Shown in pieces: positions 22,236-32,531 of a DNA stretch of 37,279 nucleotides. The stretch lies in the NCBI GenBank assembly GCA_035495815.1, contig DATJFH010000348.1, positions 1-37,279 on the forward strand, written 5' to 3'. The first letter of the stretch is position 1; the number at the start of each line of letters is the position of its first letter. The position numbers and the translations under genes were made by a program. The notes beneath the pieces are model-generated. The model ran no database searches. It was not told the DNA's origin and was given only the letters and a program-made list of their open reading frames with translations. The DNA comes from DATJFH01 sp035495815 (GTDB taxonomy: Bacteria; Acidobacteriota; Terriglobia; Bryobacterales; Bryobacteraceae).

Positions 22236-23756
22236 ATGACATCGGCGAACCCATTTCAGGATCCCGGACGCTTCGAGCGGAGAGTGCCGGAGTGCACCGT
22301 CGTCATCTTCGGAGCCAACGGCGATCTCACCAAGCGCAAGCTGCTGCCCGCGCTCTATCGCCTGATGTACGAACGCCGGCTTTCGCCCGGTTTCGCCGTC
22401 GTCGGCATTTCGCGGACGCCGATGTCCGACGAGCAGTTTCGCGACAAAATGCGCGAATCCGTACGGAAGTACCTGGAGGATTCGCCATTCGACGACGACG
22501 TCTGGGCCAGCTTCTCCCAAGGTCTGTATTACATGGCGGGCGACATCAGCGATGGCCAGATGTACAAGCGCCTGGCGGACCGGCTGGCGGAGATCGAACA
22601 GGCGCGGCGGACAGGCGGAAACGTCCTGTTCTACCTCTCGACCCAGCCCAGCCAGTACGGCGCAGCCGCCAAGGGATTGGGCGCGGCCGGGCTCTCGCGC
22701 GGAAATGGATGGCGGCGCCTGGTGGTCGAAAAGCCCTTCGGACACGATCTGGCGAGCGCGCGCGCGTTGAGCCAGGAGTTGCAGGAGGTCTTCCCCGAAT
22801 CGGAGGTATACCGCATCGACCACTACCTGGGAAAGGAGACGGTGCAGAATATTCTCGCTTTCCGTTGGGGCAACGGGATCTTCGAGCCGCTCTGGAACCG
22901 CCGGTATGTCAACCACGTGCAGATTACGGCGGCCGAGTCCATCGGCGTGGAAGGGCGCGGAGCGTACTATCAGGAAGCCGGGGCGTTGCGGGACATGATT
23001 CAGAACCACCTGCTGCAGGTGATGGCGACGATCGCCATGGAGCCCAGCGGCGTCTTCGAGCCGACTGCCGTGCGGGACGAGCGCGCCAAGCTGCTGCGGT
23101 CCATCCGCGTGATGAAGCATGAGGAGGTGCCCGGCAACTCCGTACCCGGGCAGTACGGCCCCTCGCGCATCGGCGGCGTGGACGTCAAAGGGTTCCGTGA
23201 GGAAGAAGGCGTCGCTCCGGACTCGCAGACCGATACGTACGCGGCCGCAACCTTCCTGGTGGATAACTGGCGCTGGGCGGGAGTGCCCTTTTATATCCGG
23301 ACCGGGAAGCACCTGCCGAAGCGGGTGAGCGAGATCGCCATTCAGTTCAATCCCGCGCCGCACTCCGTCTTCGGACGCAACGGCTACGGCGCGACGCCGA
23401 ATCTGCTGATCCTGCGAATCCAGCCGGAGGAGGGCATTTCGCTGAAATTCGTGTCGAAGCAGCCCGGCGCGGGGATGAAGCTGCGTCCGGTCTCCATGGA
23501 TTTCAATTACGGAGCCAGCTTCGGAGAACGATCTCCGTCGGCGTATGAGACGCTGCTCCTCGACGCCATCCTCGGCGACGCGACGCTGTACTCGCGGCAG
23601 GATATGGTGGAGGCGAGCTGGAGCGTGGTCAAACCGATAATGGAAGTGTGGAGCGGGACGCGCTTCGATTTCCCGAATTACCCGGCCGGGACCTGGGGTC
23701 CGAAAGAGGCTGACGAAATGCTGCGCCGGCGCGGCCATGTGTGGAGAAAACCCTGA
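22236..23756 (+). CDS. zwf: Glucose-6-phosphate 1-dehydrogenase
   Basis: 506 residues from the ATG at 22236, just before the conserved N-terminus. It oxidises glucose 6-phosphate to 6-phosphogluconolactone, reducing NADP (or NAD), and opens the oxidative pentose phosphate pathway. Motifs: the nucleotide-binding FGANGDLTKRKLLPALY (25-41), EKPFGHDLASA (165-175), the substrate/catalytic RIDHYLGKETVQN (193-205) and FYIRTGKHLPKR. The stop codon overlaps the opcA start (TGATG). It forms a tight block with opcA, pgl and a nucleoside hydrolase gene. No gnd or edd is present in the window. Confidence 0.95.
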   Translation: MTSANPFQDPGRFERRVPECTVVIFGANGDLTKRKLLPALYRLMYERRLSPGFAVVGISRTPMSDEQFRDKMRESVRKYLEDSPFDDDVWASFSQGLYYMAGDISDGQMYKRLADRLAEIEQARRTGGNVLFYLSTQPSQYGAAAKGLGAAGLSRGNGWRRLVVEKPFGHDLASARALSQELQEVFPESEVYRIDHYLGKETVQNILAFRWGNGIFEPLWNRRYVNHVQITAAESIGVEGRGAYYQEAGALRDMIQNHLLQVMATIAMEPSGVFEPTAVRDERAKLLRSIRVMKHEEVPGNSVPGQYGPSRIGGVDVKGFREEEGVAPDSQTDTYAAATFLVDNWRWAGVPFYIRTGKHLPKRVSEIAIQFNPAPHSVFGRNGYGATPNLLILRIQPEEGISLKFVSKQPGAGMKLRPVSMDFNYGASFGERSPSAYETLLLDAILGDATLYSRQDMVEASWSVVKPIMEVWSGTRFDFPNYPAGTWGPKEADEMLRRRGHVWRKP

Positions 23757-24763
23757 TGGGCGCGACCATCCAGCCCGATCGCCTGCTGCACGAACTGAGC
23801 GAGCTGTGGGTTTCGCTCGGAAAACAGAACGGAGGCGAGTCCACCGGCGTGCTGCGCGCCTGCGCGATGACGCTGGTCGTGGTGGCGGAAGCGCAGGAGG
23901 ATGCGGCCGAAGTGGGCGAGACACTGGCGCTGCTGATGCGCGACCACCCCAGCCGCGCGATTGTGATCCGGGTGAGCGACCTCGAAGCGCCCGATCTCGA
24001 CGCCCGGGTTTTCGCTCAGTGCTGGATGCCCTACGGCCAGCGCCGCCAGATCTGCTGCGAGCAGATCGAGATCTCGACCACAAACGCTTCGCTGGCCGAA
24101 GTCCCTGCCGTGATTCTGCCTCTGGTGGTGGCCGATCTCCCGGTAATCCTGTGGTTCCGTCCCACGCGGCTGCTGACCAGCCCGGCTTTGCTCGAGCTGG
24201 CCCGGATCGCCACCAAGACGGTCATCGACAGCTCGGCTTTCCCGGATCCGGCGGCGGCGTTGCAGCGGCTTTCCCGCGCGTCCGGCGGCGGCTTCCGTAT
24301 CGGCGACCTGGCCTGGACGAGGCTCACACGGTGGCGCGAGCTGATCGCCCAGATCTTCCAGAATCCTGCCTATTTCGCTCAACTGCCCGCTATTACCGAG
24401 GTCGCCATCAGCCACCCGCCGGGTCCTGCCCCTACGGGCGTTCGATACATGGCCGCCTGGCTGCGGCTGTGTCTGAAACAGGCCGGAAGCGAGGCCCGGG
24501 TTCGCTGGATCGAAGCCGCTGAAGCGGGCGACGGCGGGGTGAGCCGGGTGGAGTTTTCCTCCGCCGATCCGGCCGTCCTGCACGTGTCCCTGCGCAAAGT
24601 GGACGCTTCGGCCGCCGAGGTGCGGGTAAACGAGCTGGCCAACCGGACCGTGTTCCCGGAGGCGTCCGACTACGTTCTGCTGCGCGAGGAGCTGTCCATC
24701 CCGGGGCGCGACCCGATCTACGAAAAGTCGCTGGACTCGGCGGCCGAGTTCGAGGAGGCTTGA
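23756..24763 (+). CDS. opcA: Glucose-6-phosphate dehydrogenase assembly protein OpcA
   Basis: 335 residues from the ATG overlapping the zwf stop; a GTG 15 nt earlier is less likely. OpcA, known mainly from cyanobacteria and actinobacteria, is an allosteric activator or assembly factor of G6PD, and its placement directly after zwf supports the name. Family features are the N-terminal helix with LWVSLG, RACAMTLVVVAEAQED, the segment HPSRAIVIRVSD, and the central ICCEQIEIS and LPLVVADLPVILWFRPTRLL. Several cysteines (Cys in RACAM, QCWMP and ICCEQ) could allow thiol-redox control as in cyanobacteria, but that is inference. It ends 2 nt before the pgl ATG. Confidence 0.9.
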   Translation: MGATIQPDRLLHELSELWVSLGKQNGGESTGVLRACAMTLVVVAEAQEDAAEVGETLALLMRDHPSRAIVIRVSDLEAPDLDARVFAQCWMPYGQRRQICCEQIEISTTNASLAEVPAVILPLVVADLPVILWFRPTRLLTSPALLELARIATKTVIDSSAFPDPAAALQRLSRASGGGFRIGDLAWTRLTRWRELIAQIFQNPAYFAQLPAITEVAISHPPGPAPTGVRYMAAWLRLCLKQAGSEARVRWIEAAEAGDGGVSRVEFSSADPAVLHVSLRKVDASAAEVRVNELANRTVFPEASDYVLLREELSIPGRDPIYEKSLDSAAEFEEA

Positions 24764-24765
24764 GT

Positions 24766-25494
24766 ATGCACTGGTATTCCTACCCCGACCCCCGGGCGGC
24801 GGCGGCGGCAGCCGCCCGGAACATCCTGATGCAGCTCGACAACACCCTGGCAGGCAAGGATTCGGCGACGCTCGCTCTCTCCGGAGGCAGCACTCCCAAG
24901 CTGCTGTTCGAGGAGCTGGTGAAGGCAAACTATGGGTGGCAGCGGGTCCACCTGTTCTGGGTGGACGAGCGGGCCGTGCCCCCCACCGATCCCATGAGCA
25001 ACTACCGGCTCGCGGAACAGTACCTGATTACGCCCGCCCACATCCCGCGCAGAAACATCCACCGCATCCCGGCCGAACTGCCCCCGGAGCGCGCCGCGGA
25101 GCATTACATCGAGGACCTACGCGATTTCTTCCAGGTCGAAGAGGGACAGCTTCCCCACTTCGACATCGTGCAGCGCGGCATGGGTCCGGACGCCCACACC
25201 GCGAGCCTGTTCCCGGGTGAACCGCTGATCCAGGACCGCGAAGGAATCGCCGCCGCGGTGTTCGTCGAAAAGCTGAACCAGCGCCGGATCACGCTGCTCC
25301 CGGGCGTACTGCTGGCGGCCAAGCACACGGTCTGCCTGGTCACCGGCGAAGACAAAGCGGAAGCTGTCCGAGCGGTGTTTACCGAAGAGTACGACCCGAT
25401 GCGCTACCCCTCGCAGATCGTTTCCCATCACGGGCGCGGCGTCGTGTGGTTCTTCGACGACGCGGCCAGCCGCTTTCTGAAGGAGGCCTCGTGA
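24766..25494 (+). CDS. pgl: 6-phosphogluconolactonase
   Basis: 242 residues from the ATG at 24766, with GGAGG at 24754-24758, 7 nt upstream and inside the end of opcA. It hydrolyses 6-phosphogluconolactone to 6-phosphogluconate, the step after zwf. DevB/SOL-family motifs: ATLALSGGSTPKLLFEEL, VHLFWVDERAVPPTDPMSNY and the active-site GMGPDAHTASLFPGEPLI, where the usual Gly before His is Ala. RRITLLPGVLLAAKH follows. The stop overlaps the nucleoside hydrolase start (GTGA). Substrate channelling with zwf/opcA is plausible from coupling. Confidence 0.93.
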   Translation: MHWYSYPDPRAAAAAAARNILMQLDNTLAGKDSATLALSGGSTPKLLFEELVKANYGWQRVHLFWVDERAVPPTDPMSNYRLAEQYLITPAHIPRRNIHRIPAELPPERAAEHYIEDLRDFFQVEEGQLPHFDIVQRGMGPDAHTASLFPGEPLIQDREGIAAAVFVEKLNQRRITLLPGVLLAAKHTVCLVTGEDKAEAVRAVFTEEYDPMRYPSQIVSHHGRGVVWFFDDAASRFLKEAS

Positions 25495-26450
25495 AGCTCC
25501 TCCCGATTTGGCTGCTGCTGGTTGCGCTGTGCCGCGCGCAACAGCCTGTTCCGATCATCTTCGACACCGACATCGGCGACGATATCGACGACGCTCTGGC
25601 GCTGGCCTTGGCGCTGCAATCGCCGGAGCTTGACGTGCGGGCGATCACCACCGTGGTCGACGATACCGAGTCGCGTACGCGGCTGGCGTGGAAGCAGCTC
25701 GGTTTTTACGGCCGCCGCGAGATTCCGCTGGGGACGGGCGCGTCCGAGCCGCTGCTCGATCCGGCGCGGACGCTTCGCGCGCCCCAGTTCGAAGTGCTCA
25801 CGGCGCAGGACCAGCCGCCGCCGGCAGCCCGCCGCAGGGCCGCCGATCTCATCATCGAAACCCTGCTGGCGTCGCCCGCGAAGCTCACGCTCGTGCCCGT
25901 CGGCCCGCTGACCAATGTCGCGCTGGCGCTCAAGACCGAGCCGCGCATCCGGGACAAGATCGAACGCATCGTGCTCATGGGGGGCGCCTTCGAGATGCTG
26001 ACCCCGGAATACAATATCCGGCGCGATCGCGTGGCGGCCGAGATCGTGTTCCGGTCCGGCGTCCCGATTACGGCGGTCGGCCTGGATGTGACCACGAAGT
26101 GCAAGTTGACGGCCGCCGACATCGGCCGGCTGCGGGCGGCCGGAAATCCGGCCTCGGCGTTCCTGGTGCGGCTGATCGAGCTTTGGCAGCGCGGCCGGGC
26201 GGGACAGTATCCGACGCTGCACGATCCGCTGGCAGTGGCGGTGGCGTTCCTGCCGTCGCTGGTCGAGACGCGGCTGGGCTCGGTGCAGGTGGAGACGGGC
26301 AGTCCGCTGACGAATGGGGTGACCATGTTCACACCTGCCGACAGGCTGCCGAAGGGCCAGACCCCGACGACGCAGGTTGCCCGGCAGGTGGACGTCCGCC
26401 GGTTTGTGGACCTGTTCCTGGACCGGTTGTCGTCCCCGCCGCGAAAATAG
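25491..26450 (+). CDS. Secreted inosine-uridine-preferring nucleoside hydrolase
   Basis: 319 residues. The GTG start at 25491 overlaps the pgl stop and gives a signal peptide (VKLLPIWLLLVALCRAQQ). The family's Ca-binding N-terminus is present as IIFDTDIGDDIDDALALALAL; its Asp-rich loop is two residues longer than the classic DTDPGxDD, as in many secreted homologues. LVPVGPLTNVALAL, RIVLMGGAF, EYNIRRD and LHDPLAVAVAFLP carry the other metal and ribose ligands. It splits nucleosides into base and ribose in the periplasm. Ribose salvage would connect it to the pentose phosphate genes upstream. Confidence 0.9.
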   Translation: MKLLPIWLLLVALCRAQQPVPIIFDTDIGDDIDDALALALALQSPELDVRAITTVVDDTESRTRLAWKQLGFYGRREIPLGTGASEPLLDPARTLRAPQFEVLTAQDQPPPAARRRAADLIIETLLASPAKLTLVPVGPLTNVALALKTEPRIRDKIERIVLMGGAFEMLTPEYNIRRDRVAAEIVFRSGVPITAVGLDVTTKCKLTAADIGRLRAAGNPASAFLVRLIELWQRGRAGQYPTLHDPLAVAVAFLPSLVETRLGSVQVETGSPLTNGVTMFTPADRLPKGQTPTTQVARQVDVRRFVDLFLDRLSSPPRK

Positions 26451-26589
26451 CCGTGGGAACTACGCCTCCGCCCATGCCCGGCCGGACCGGCGCTCCGGCG
26501 GTTGAATCGGCGGCGATTCTGCCTCCCTCCCCCGGATTTGGAAGAGCAGTCTGTGGTTCCATGGAATAACGGTCTGGAGGACCGCCCCT

Positions 26590-27138
26590 ATGACCCCTCG
26601 CCGCGGATTTCTGGCAGCCCTTCCGGGCCTGGCCGCCGTTTCGGTCCGGGCCGCCGAATGGAAGGACCCCTTCGCCCGCACCTGGCGCGACAGTTTTCTC
26701 AAAAACTGGCGCATCACCACGGACTACACCCTTGCTTTCGCCGATGCCATGCCGGCCGAGCATTACGGATACAAGCCGGTCGACGTACAGCGCAGTTATG
26801 GAGAGCAGTTGCAGCATCTGGCTTCGGCCAATGCCGCCTACATGACCGCGTTCAAGCTGAAAGCGGCTCCGCCGGTCGAGAAGTCGACGGACAAGGCGGC
26901 CGTCAAGGCGTACCTGATGGCCACCTTCGATTACGTTACGGCCGTGCTGCAGCAGATGGATGAGAAGGATCTGACGCGTAACGATCTGCAGTTCAATACC
27001 CGGGCCAAGCCGCACTCGGGCATGGATCTTTTCATGCGAGCCTACATGCATACGGCCCATCACCGGGGCCAGCTCGTGGGGTACCTGCGGATGAAGGGGA
27101 TTACGCCGCCGACCTGGGCGTTCGAGCCGACAGCCTAG
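26590..27138 (+). CDS. Exported DinB-fold metalloprotein (DinB/YfiT-like)
   Basis: 182 residues with GGAGG about 9 nt before the ATG. The N-terminus MTPRRGFLAALPGLAAVSVRAAE has a twin-arginine RRxFL motif and a hydrophobic core, so export by Tat is likely. The mature part is the four-helix DinB fold with a putative metal triad: His76 (QLQHLA), His154 and His158 (YMHTAHHRGQLVGYLR). DinB-superfamily proteins include bacillithiol-S-transferases and mycothiol-dependent enzymes, mostly cytoplasmic; the function of the exported acidobacterial forms is not known to me. A weak gap separates it from the nucleoside hydrolase gene (139 nt). Confidence 0.85.
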   Translation: MTPRRGFLAALPGLAAVSVRAAEWKDPFARTWRDSFLKNWRITTDYTLAFADAMPAEHYGYKPVDVQRSYGEQLQHLASANAAYMTAFKLKAAPPVEKSTDKAAVKAYLMATFDYVTAVLQQMDEKDLTRNDLQFNTRAKPHSGMDLFMRAYMHTAHHRGQLVGYLRMKGITPPTWAFEPTA

Positions 27139-27191
27139 CGCGGATTGGGCGCGGCGCATCCGGGGCGGATGTTAGAATAAGAAAGCCGGAC

Positions 27192-29120
27192 TTGATTCCT
27201 CGAATAACAACTGGTTCTCCCCTCCGGAGGCTTGTGCCACTGGCCATTATTGCCGCTTCCGCCGCCAGCGGCTACTCGTTCGACGAGGGGCAGGCTTTCC
27301 TGAAGAAGTATTGCCAAAGCTGCCATCAGGCCGGGTCCGGGGCCGGCGGATTTCATCTCAGGGCCGTCGACTCGACTGCCAGCCTGCTCGGCGAACCGCA
27401 AAAGTGGCACTCCCTGGCGAACCGCGTCAGGAACGGCGAGATGCCTCCCAAAGGCGCTCCGGCGCCTGACCTGGACGAGCGGGAACACTTCACCAAATGG
27501 GTGAGCGACACCCTGCGGACCAAAGCCTGCGCGTCCGCACCGGCTGCCGGGCCGTCGCGGATCCGGCGCCTGAACCGTGACGAGTACACTGCCACCATCC
27601 GGGACCTGCTCGATATCCATATGGACATCGGACAGGCGCTTCCGCTTGACGGGGCCGGCGGCGAAGGATTCGACAACGCAGCCGAAACGCTGTTCCTCTC
27701 GCCGCTTCATTCCGAGAAGTACATGGAGATGGCCAAATTTGCCGTGGATTTCGCCGCCAAGGAGTTCAAGTCCCGCGCCAAGGTCATGGTGGCGAGGCCC
27801 GGACCCAGCAAGACACCGGACCAGGCTGCCCGCGAAATCCTGGCCAACTTCCTGCCGCGGGCCTTTCGGCGTCCGGTCGCCGATAGCGAGATCTCGCCGT
27901 ATCTCGCGCTGTTCCAGACGGCGCGGAAACAGGGCCAGCCCTTCGAGCAGGCCGTCTGGTTCGCTATCCGGGGGGCCCTGGTGTCGCCCCTGTTCCTGTT
28001 CCGCGCGGAGCCGCCGAACAACACTCCCGAAGCGCGCCCGCTAGACCAGTTCGCACTGGCTTCCCGGCTCTCCTATTTCCTCTGGGGCAGCATGCCGGAC
28101 GAGCTGCTCACCGATATCGCCTCCGAGGGCCGGCTGCAGAATCCGGAAGTGCTCAGGCGCCTGGCAGCCATCATGCTTCGGAACGACAAGTCCCTCGAGT
28201 TCGCCGAGCGGTTCGTCGAGCAGTGGCTGCACACGCGGGAGCTGACCGGCGATAAGGCGCCGGATCCCAAGCTGTTCCCCACCTATGCCGGGGACGAGGA
28301 GCTGCGCAGCGACATCCGCTTCCAGCCGATCCTGTTCTTCCGCGAGCTGCTGCTGCGGAACATGTCGCTGCTCAACCTGCTCGATTCGAGGTACACGATC
28401 GGGACCAGCAACTTGTCCAAGCACTTCGGGATGAAGCTGGCGTTGAAGCAGACAGGCACGAAGCAGCCGCAGTGGGTCGAGCTTCCGGAAGGCTCGCATC
28501 GCGGCGGTCTGCTCGGCATGCCGGCCATCATGGCTGTGTCGTCGTATCCATACCGCACCAGCCCGGTGCTGCGCGGCGCATTTATTCTGGACGCCATTCT
28601 GGGGACTCCACCACCACCGCCTCCCCCGAACGTGCCGGCGCTCGAGGAAACCAAGGACGGCGCGCCGCCGAAATCCACGCGGGAGCGGCTGGCGCAGCAC
28701 CGGGCGGCCGCGGCTTGCGCCGGCTGCCACAGCCGCATCGATCCGCTGGGCTTCGCGCTGGAGAACTATGACGTCATCGGAAGGTGGCGCGACCAGGAAG
28801 GCGGCAAGCCCGTCGACAACTCGGGCGAGCTCATCGACGGCACGAAGTTCCAGGGTCCGGACGAGCTGAAAAAGGCGCTCCTCGACCGCAAGGACCTGTT
28901 CATCCGGAACCTGACCAGCAAGATGCTGGGCTACGCCCTGGGCCGGGGCCTGACACTTCAGGACTCCTGCGCCGTGGACCAAATCGCGGCCCAATTGAGA
29001 GACAATGATTACAGCGCGCAGACGCTGATCGAGGGAATTGTTCTAAGCGCGCCTTTTCGCAACCAGGCGGGCGCAGCGCCGGCGGCGATTCACAGCCGGA
29101 AGGAGCAACAGAAACAGTGA
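27192..29120 (+). CDS. DUF1587/DUF1592/DUF1588/DUF1585 protein with cytochrome c motif
   Basis: 642 residues; first gene of a coupled trio. The N-terminal signal (RITTGSPLRRLVPLAIIAASAASGYS) is followed by a c-type haem motif CQSCH (Cys41-His45) with a plausible distal Met in GEMPPKG. Next come the planctomycete/acidobacterial domains: DUF1587-like RIRRLNRDEYTATIRDLLDI, DUF1592-like FALASRLSYFLWGSMPDELL, then DUF1588-like with RGGLLGMPA, TSPVLRGAFILDAILG and a poly-Pro stretch. A second CxxCH (CAGCH, about 508) and a DUF1585-like end (LTSKMLGYALGRGL) follow. The start is a TTG at 27192, which gives a basic n-region; a GTG at 27234 with GGAGG only 3 nt upstream is the alternative. Its function is unknown; a periplasmic redox role is likely. 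Confidence 0.88.
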   Translation: MIPRITTGSPLRRLVPLAIIAASAASGYSFDEGQAFLKKYCQSCHQAGSGAGGFHLRAVDSTASLLGEPQKWHSLANRVRNGEMPPKGAPAPDLDEREHFTKWVSDTLRTKACASAPAAGPSRIRRLNRDEYTATIRDLLDIHMDIGQALPLDGAGGEGFDNAAETLFLSPLHSEKYMEMAKFAVDFAAKEFKSRAKVMVARPGPSKTPDQAAREILANFLPRAFRRPVADSEISPYLALFQTARKQGQPFEQAVWFAIRGALVSPLFLFRAEPPNNTPEARPLDQFALASRLSYFLWGSMPDELLTDIASEGRLQNPEVLRRLAAIMLRNDKSLEFAERFVEQWLHTRELTGDKAPDPKLFPTYAGDEELRSDIRFQPILFFRELLLRNMSLLNLLDSRYTIGTSNLSKHFGMKLALKQTGTKQPQWVELPEGSHRGGLLGMPAIMAVSSYPYRTSPVLRGAFILDAILGTPPPPPPPNVPALEETKDGAPPKSTRERLAQHRAAAACAGCHSRIDPLGFALENYDVIGRWRDQEGGKPVDNSGELIDGTKFQGPDELKKALLDRKDLFIRNLTSKMLGYALGRGLTLQDSCAVDQIAAQLRDNDYSAQTLIEGIVLSAPFRNQAGAAPAAIHSRKEQQKQ

Positions 29121-30466
29121 GCATTCGGAAATGGCCGATTTCACGCAGAACCCTGCTTCGCGGCGCGGGAGTCACCCTCGGTTTGCCGTGGCTGGAAGCC
29201 ATGGCGCCGGTCCGCGGGCTGGCCTCCTCCACACTTCCGAAAAGCCCTGTCCGCATGGCGATGCTGTACATGCCGAACGGCGTGAATACGGCTGCCTGGG
29301 CTCCGGAGGGCGTGGGGCGCGACTTCAAGCTCTCGCCCACGCTCGAGCCGCTCGAAAGCGTCAAAGACCGGATCGTGGTGTTGAGCAATCTTTGGAACGA
29401 AGCGTCCAAGGGCGGCGACGGCCACTACGTGAAGGAAGCCGCTATCCTGACTTGCGCCACCATCAGGAAGACGCCGGGCGCGGATCTGGGGAATGGCGTC
29501 TCGATGGATCAGGTGGCGGCGCAGCGCACCGGCGCGCAGACTCCGCTCCCCTCGCTCGAGCTGGGTGTTACGCCGGTGGCGGTGGGGGTGGATTCGGTGG
29601 TCGGCTACACCCGCGTCTACGGGTCGCACATCGCCTGGAGCAGCCCGACCACGCCGCTGGCGCGTGAGATCAATCCGAAATCGGTTTATGAGCGGCTGTT
29701 CCGAGCTTCCACCGCGCCGAAGGACAACGCGGCCAAAATGGACACGCTGCTGCTTGACCGCGTGCTGGGCGACGCGAAGAAGCTGCGCGGGCAGGTGGGC
29801 GCCGATGACCGGGTGCGGATCGACGAATACCTGTCGCTGATGCGGTCGCTCGAAGAGCGCGTGCAGCGGGCCGGCAGTGCCGCCCGGAGAGCCTGGCGGC
29901 CGCGCACCGCCATCGATCCGAACGCGGCTCCCACCGACAGGCCGGGTGATCATGCGGAACACGTGCGGCTGATGCTCGACATGATCGCTATCGCGTTCCA
30001 GAGCGACACCACGCGCATCGCCACCTTCATGTTCGGCAACGCGGTGAGCAACGTCAGTTTCCGCTTCCTCGAAGGCGTCAGCGCCGGTCATCACGACGTC
30101 TCGCATCACCAGAAGGACGCCGACAAGCTGCGCCAGTACCAGCTCGTCAACCGCTGGCACATCGCGCAGTACGCATACCTGCTGAACAAGCTGCGAAGCA
30201 TGAAGGAGGGCGATTCGAACCTCCTCGACAATTCGATGATCCTGTTCGGCTCGGCGCTGAGCGACGGCAACAGCCACAATCCGCACAAGCTGCCACTGGT
30301 TCTGGGCGGCGGCGGGGGAGGCCGGATCGACACTTGCCAGCATCTCGTCTATGGGGACGACAGTCCGCTGGCGAATCTCTACGTGTCCATGCTGGAGGCT
30401 TTCGGCGCACCCGTGGAGCGCTTCGCGGACAGTACCGGTCCGCTGGCCGGGTTGCTGCATGCGTAA
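29117..30466 (+). CDS. DUF1552 family Tat-exported protein
   Basis: 449 residues. The GTG start overlaps the stop of the DUF1592 gene (GTGA). The N-terminus SIRKWPISRRTLLRGAGVTLGLPWLEAMAP carries a twin-arginine motif and is the classic DUF1552 leader. Family landmarks follow: RMAMLYMPNGVNTAAW, LEPLESVKDRIVVLSNL, GDGHYVKEAAILT, SLELGV and DRVLGDAKKLRGQVGADDR. C-terminally there are ATFMFGNAVSN, a His-rich SAGHHDVSHHQKD, LLDNSMILFGSALSDGNSHNPHKLP and LVLGGGGGG. The fold resembles the alkaline-phosphatase/DUF1501 type, but no activity is established. DUF1552 and DUF1592 genes are nearly always paired, which implies joint action at the cell envelope. Confidence 0.9.
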   Translation: MSIRKWPISRRTLLRGAGVTLGLPWLEAMAPVRGLASSTLPKSPVRMAMLYMPNGVNTAAWAPEGVGRDFKLSPTLEPLESVKDRIVVLSNLWNEASKGGDGHYVKEAAILTCATIRKTPGADLGNGVSMDQVAAQRTGAQTPLPSLELGVTPVAVGVDSVVGYTRVYGSHIAWSSPTTPLAREINPKSVYERLFRASTAPKDNAAKMDTLLLDRVLGDAKKLRGQVGADDRVRIDEYLSLMRSLEERVQRAGSAARRAWRPRTAIDPNAAPTDRPGDHAEHVRLMLDMIAIAFQSDTTRIATFMFGNAVSNVSFRFLEGVSAGHHDVSHHQKDADKLRQYQLVNRWHIAQYAYLLNKLRSMKEGDSNLLDNSMILFGSALSDGNSHNPHKLPLVLGGGGGGRIDTCQHLVYGDDSPLANLYVSMLEAFGAPVERFADSTGPLAGLLHA

Positions 30467-30866
30467 GCTGCTGGTTTTGGCGATGGCCGCCTGCAGCCTG
30501 CAGGCAGCAGACCTCAGCGGAATCTGGGTCGGACAGATTCCGGGCCGCACGGGCGAGATGCAGGATATCGCCTTCAAGTTCACGCAGTCCGGAGAAACGC
30601 TCGGGGGAAAGCTCTACGGCGACTACCAGAGTACGCCGCTCAGCGAGGGAAAGATCATCGGCGACAGCGTGACCTTCCTGGTGGTGGCGCCGGAGCAGGC
30701 CGGCAATCAGATCAACCGCACCAAGCTGCGGTTCAAGGGCACGCTGAAAGACGGCGAGCTGGAACTGGTCCGCGAGCGCGAAGGCTCGACCAACGCGGGT
30801 AACGGCGGCGGCGTCCAGTTCAAAGGCAGCACTACCCAGATCTTTCGCTTGAAGCGCCTGGTTTAA
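30459..30866 (+). CDS. Small exported protein, probable lipocalin-like beta-barrel
   Basis: 135 residues from the ATG at 30459, which overlaps the DUF1552 stop by 8 nt. It has a signal peptide (MRKLLVLAMAACSLQAA), then DLSGIWVGQIPG, FKFTQSGETLGGKLYGDYQ, EGKIIGDSVTFLVV and TKLRFKGTLKDGELELVRER. This is a run of alternating beta strands seen in many acidobacterial proteins annotated as hypothetical. It may bind a small ligand. Translational coupling ties it to the DUF1592/DUF1552 pair. I recognise no named family. Confidence 0.75.
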   Translation: MRKLLVLAMAACSLQAADLSGIWVGQIPGRTGEMQDIAFKFTQSGETLGGKLYGDYQSTPLSEGKIIGDSVTFLVVAPEQAGNQINRTKLRFKGTLKDGELELVREREGSTNAGNGGGVQFKGSTTQIFRLKRLV

Positions 30867-30902
30867 CCGCGCCGGAGTGTGGACGGCCGTCGCCGGTTGG
30901 GA

Positions 30903-32531
<1,629 letters not shown>

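Noticed and set aside
22110..24083. 657-codon minus-strand open frame across zwf and opcA.
   Set aside because: It has an Arg/Pro/Ser-rich, His-rich shadow composition and lies opposite two strongly conserved genes.
29141..30583. 480-codon minus-strand open frame opposite the DUF1552 gene.
   Set aside because: The composition and lack of domains mark it as a shadow; the plus-strand DUF1552 gene is unmistakable.
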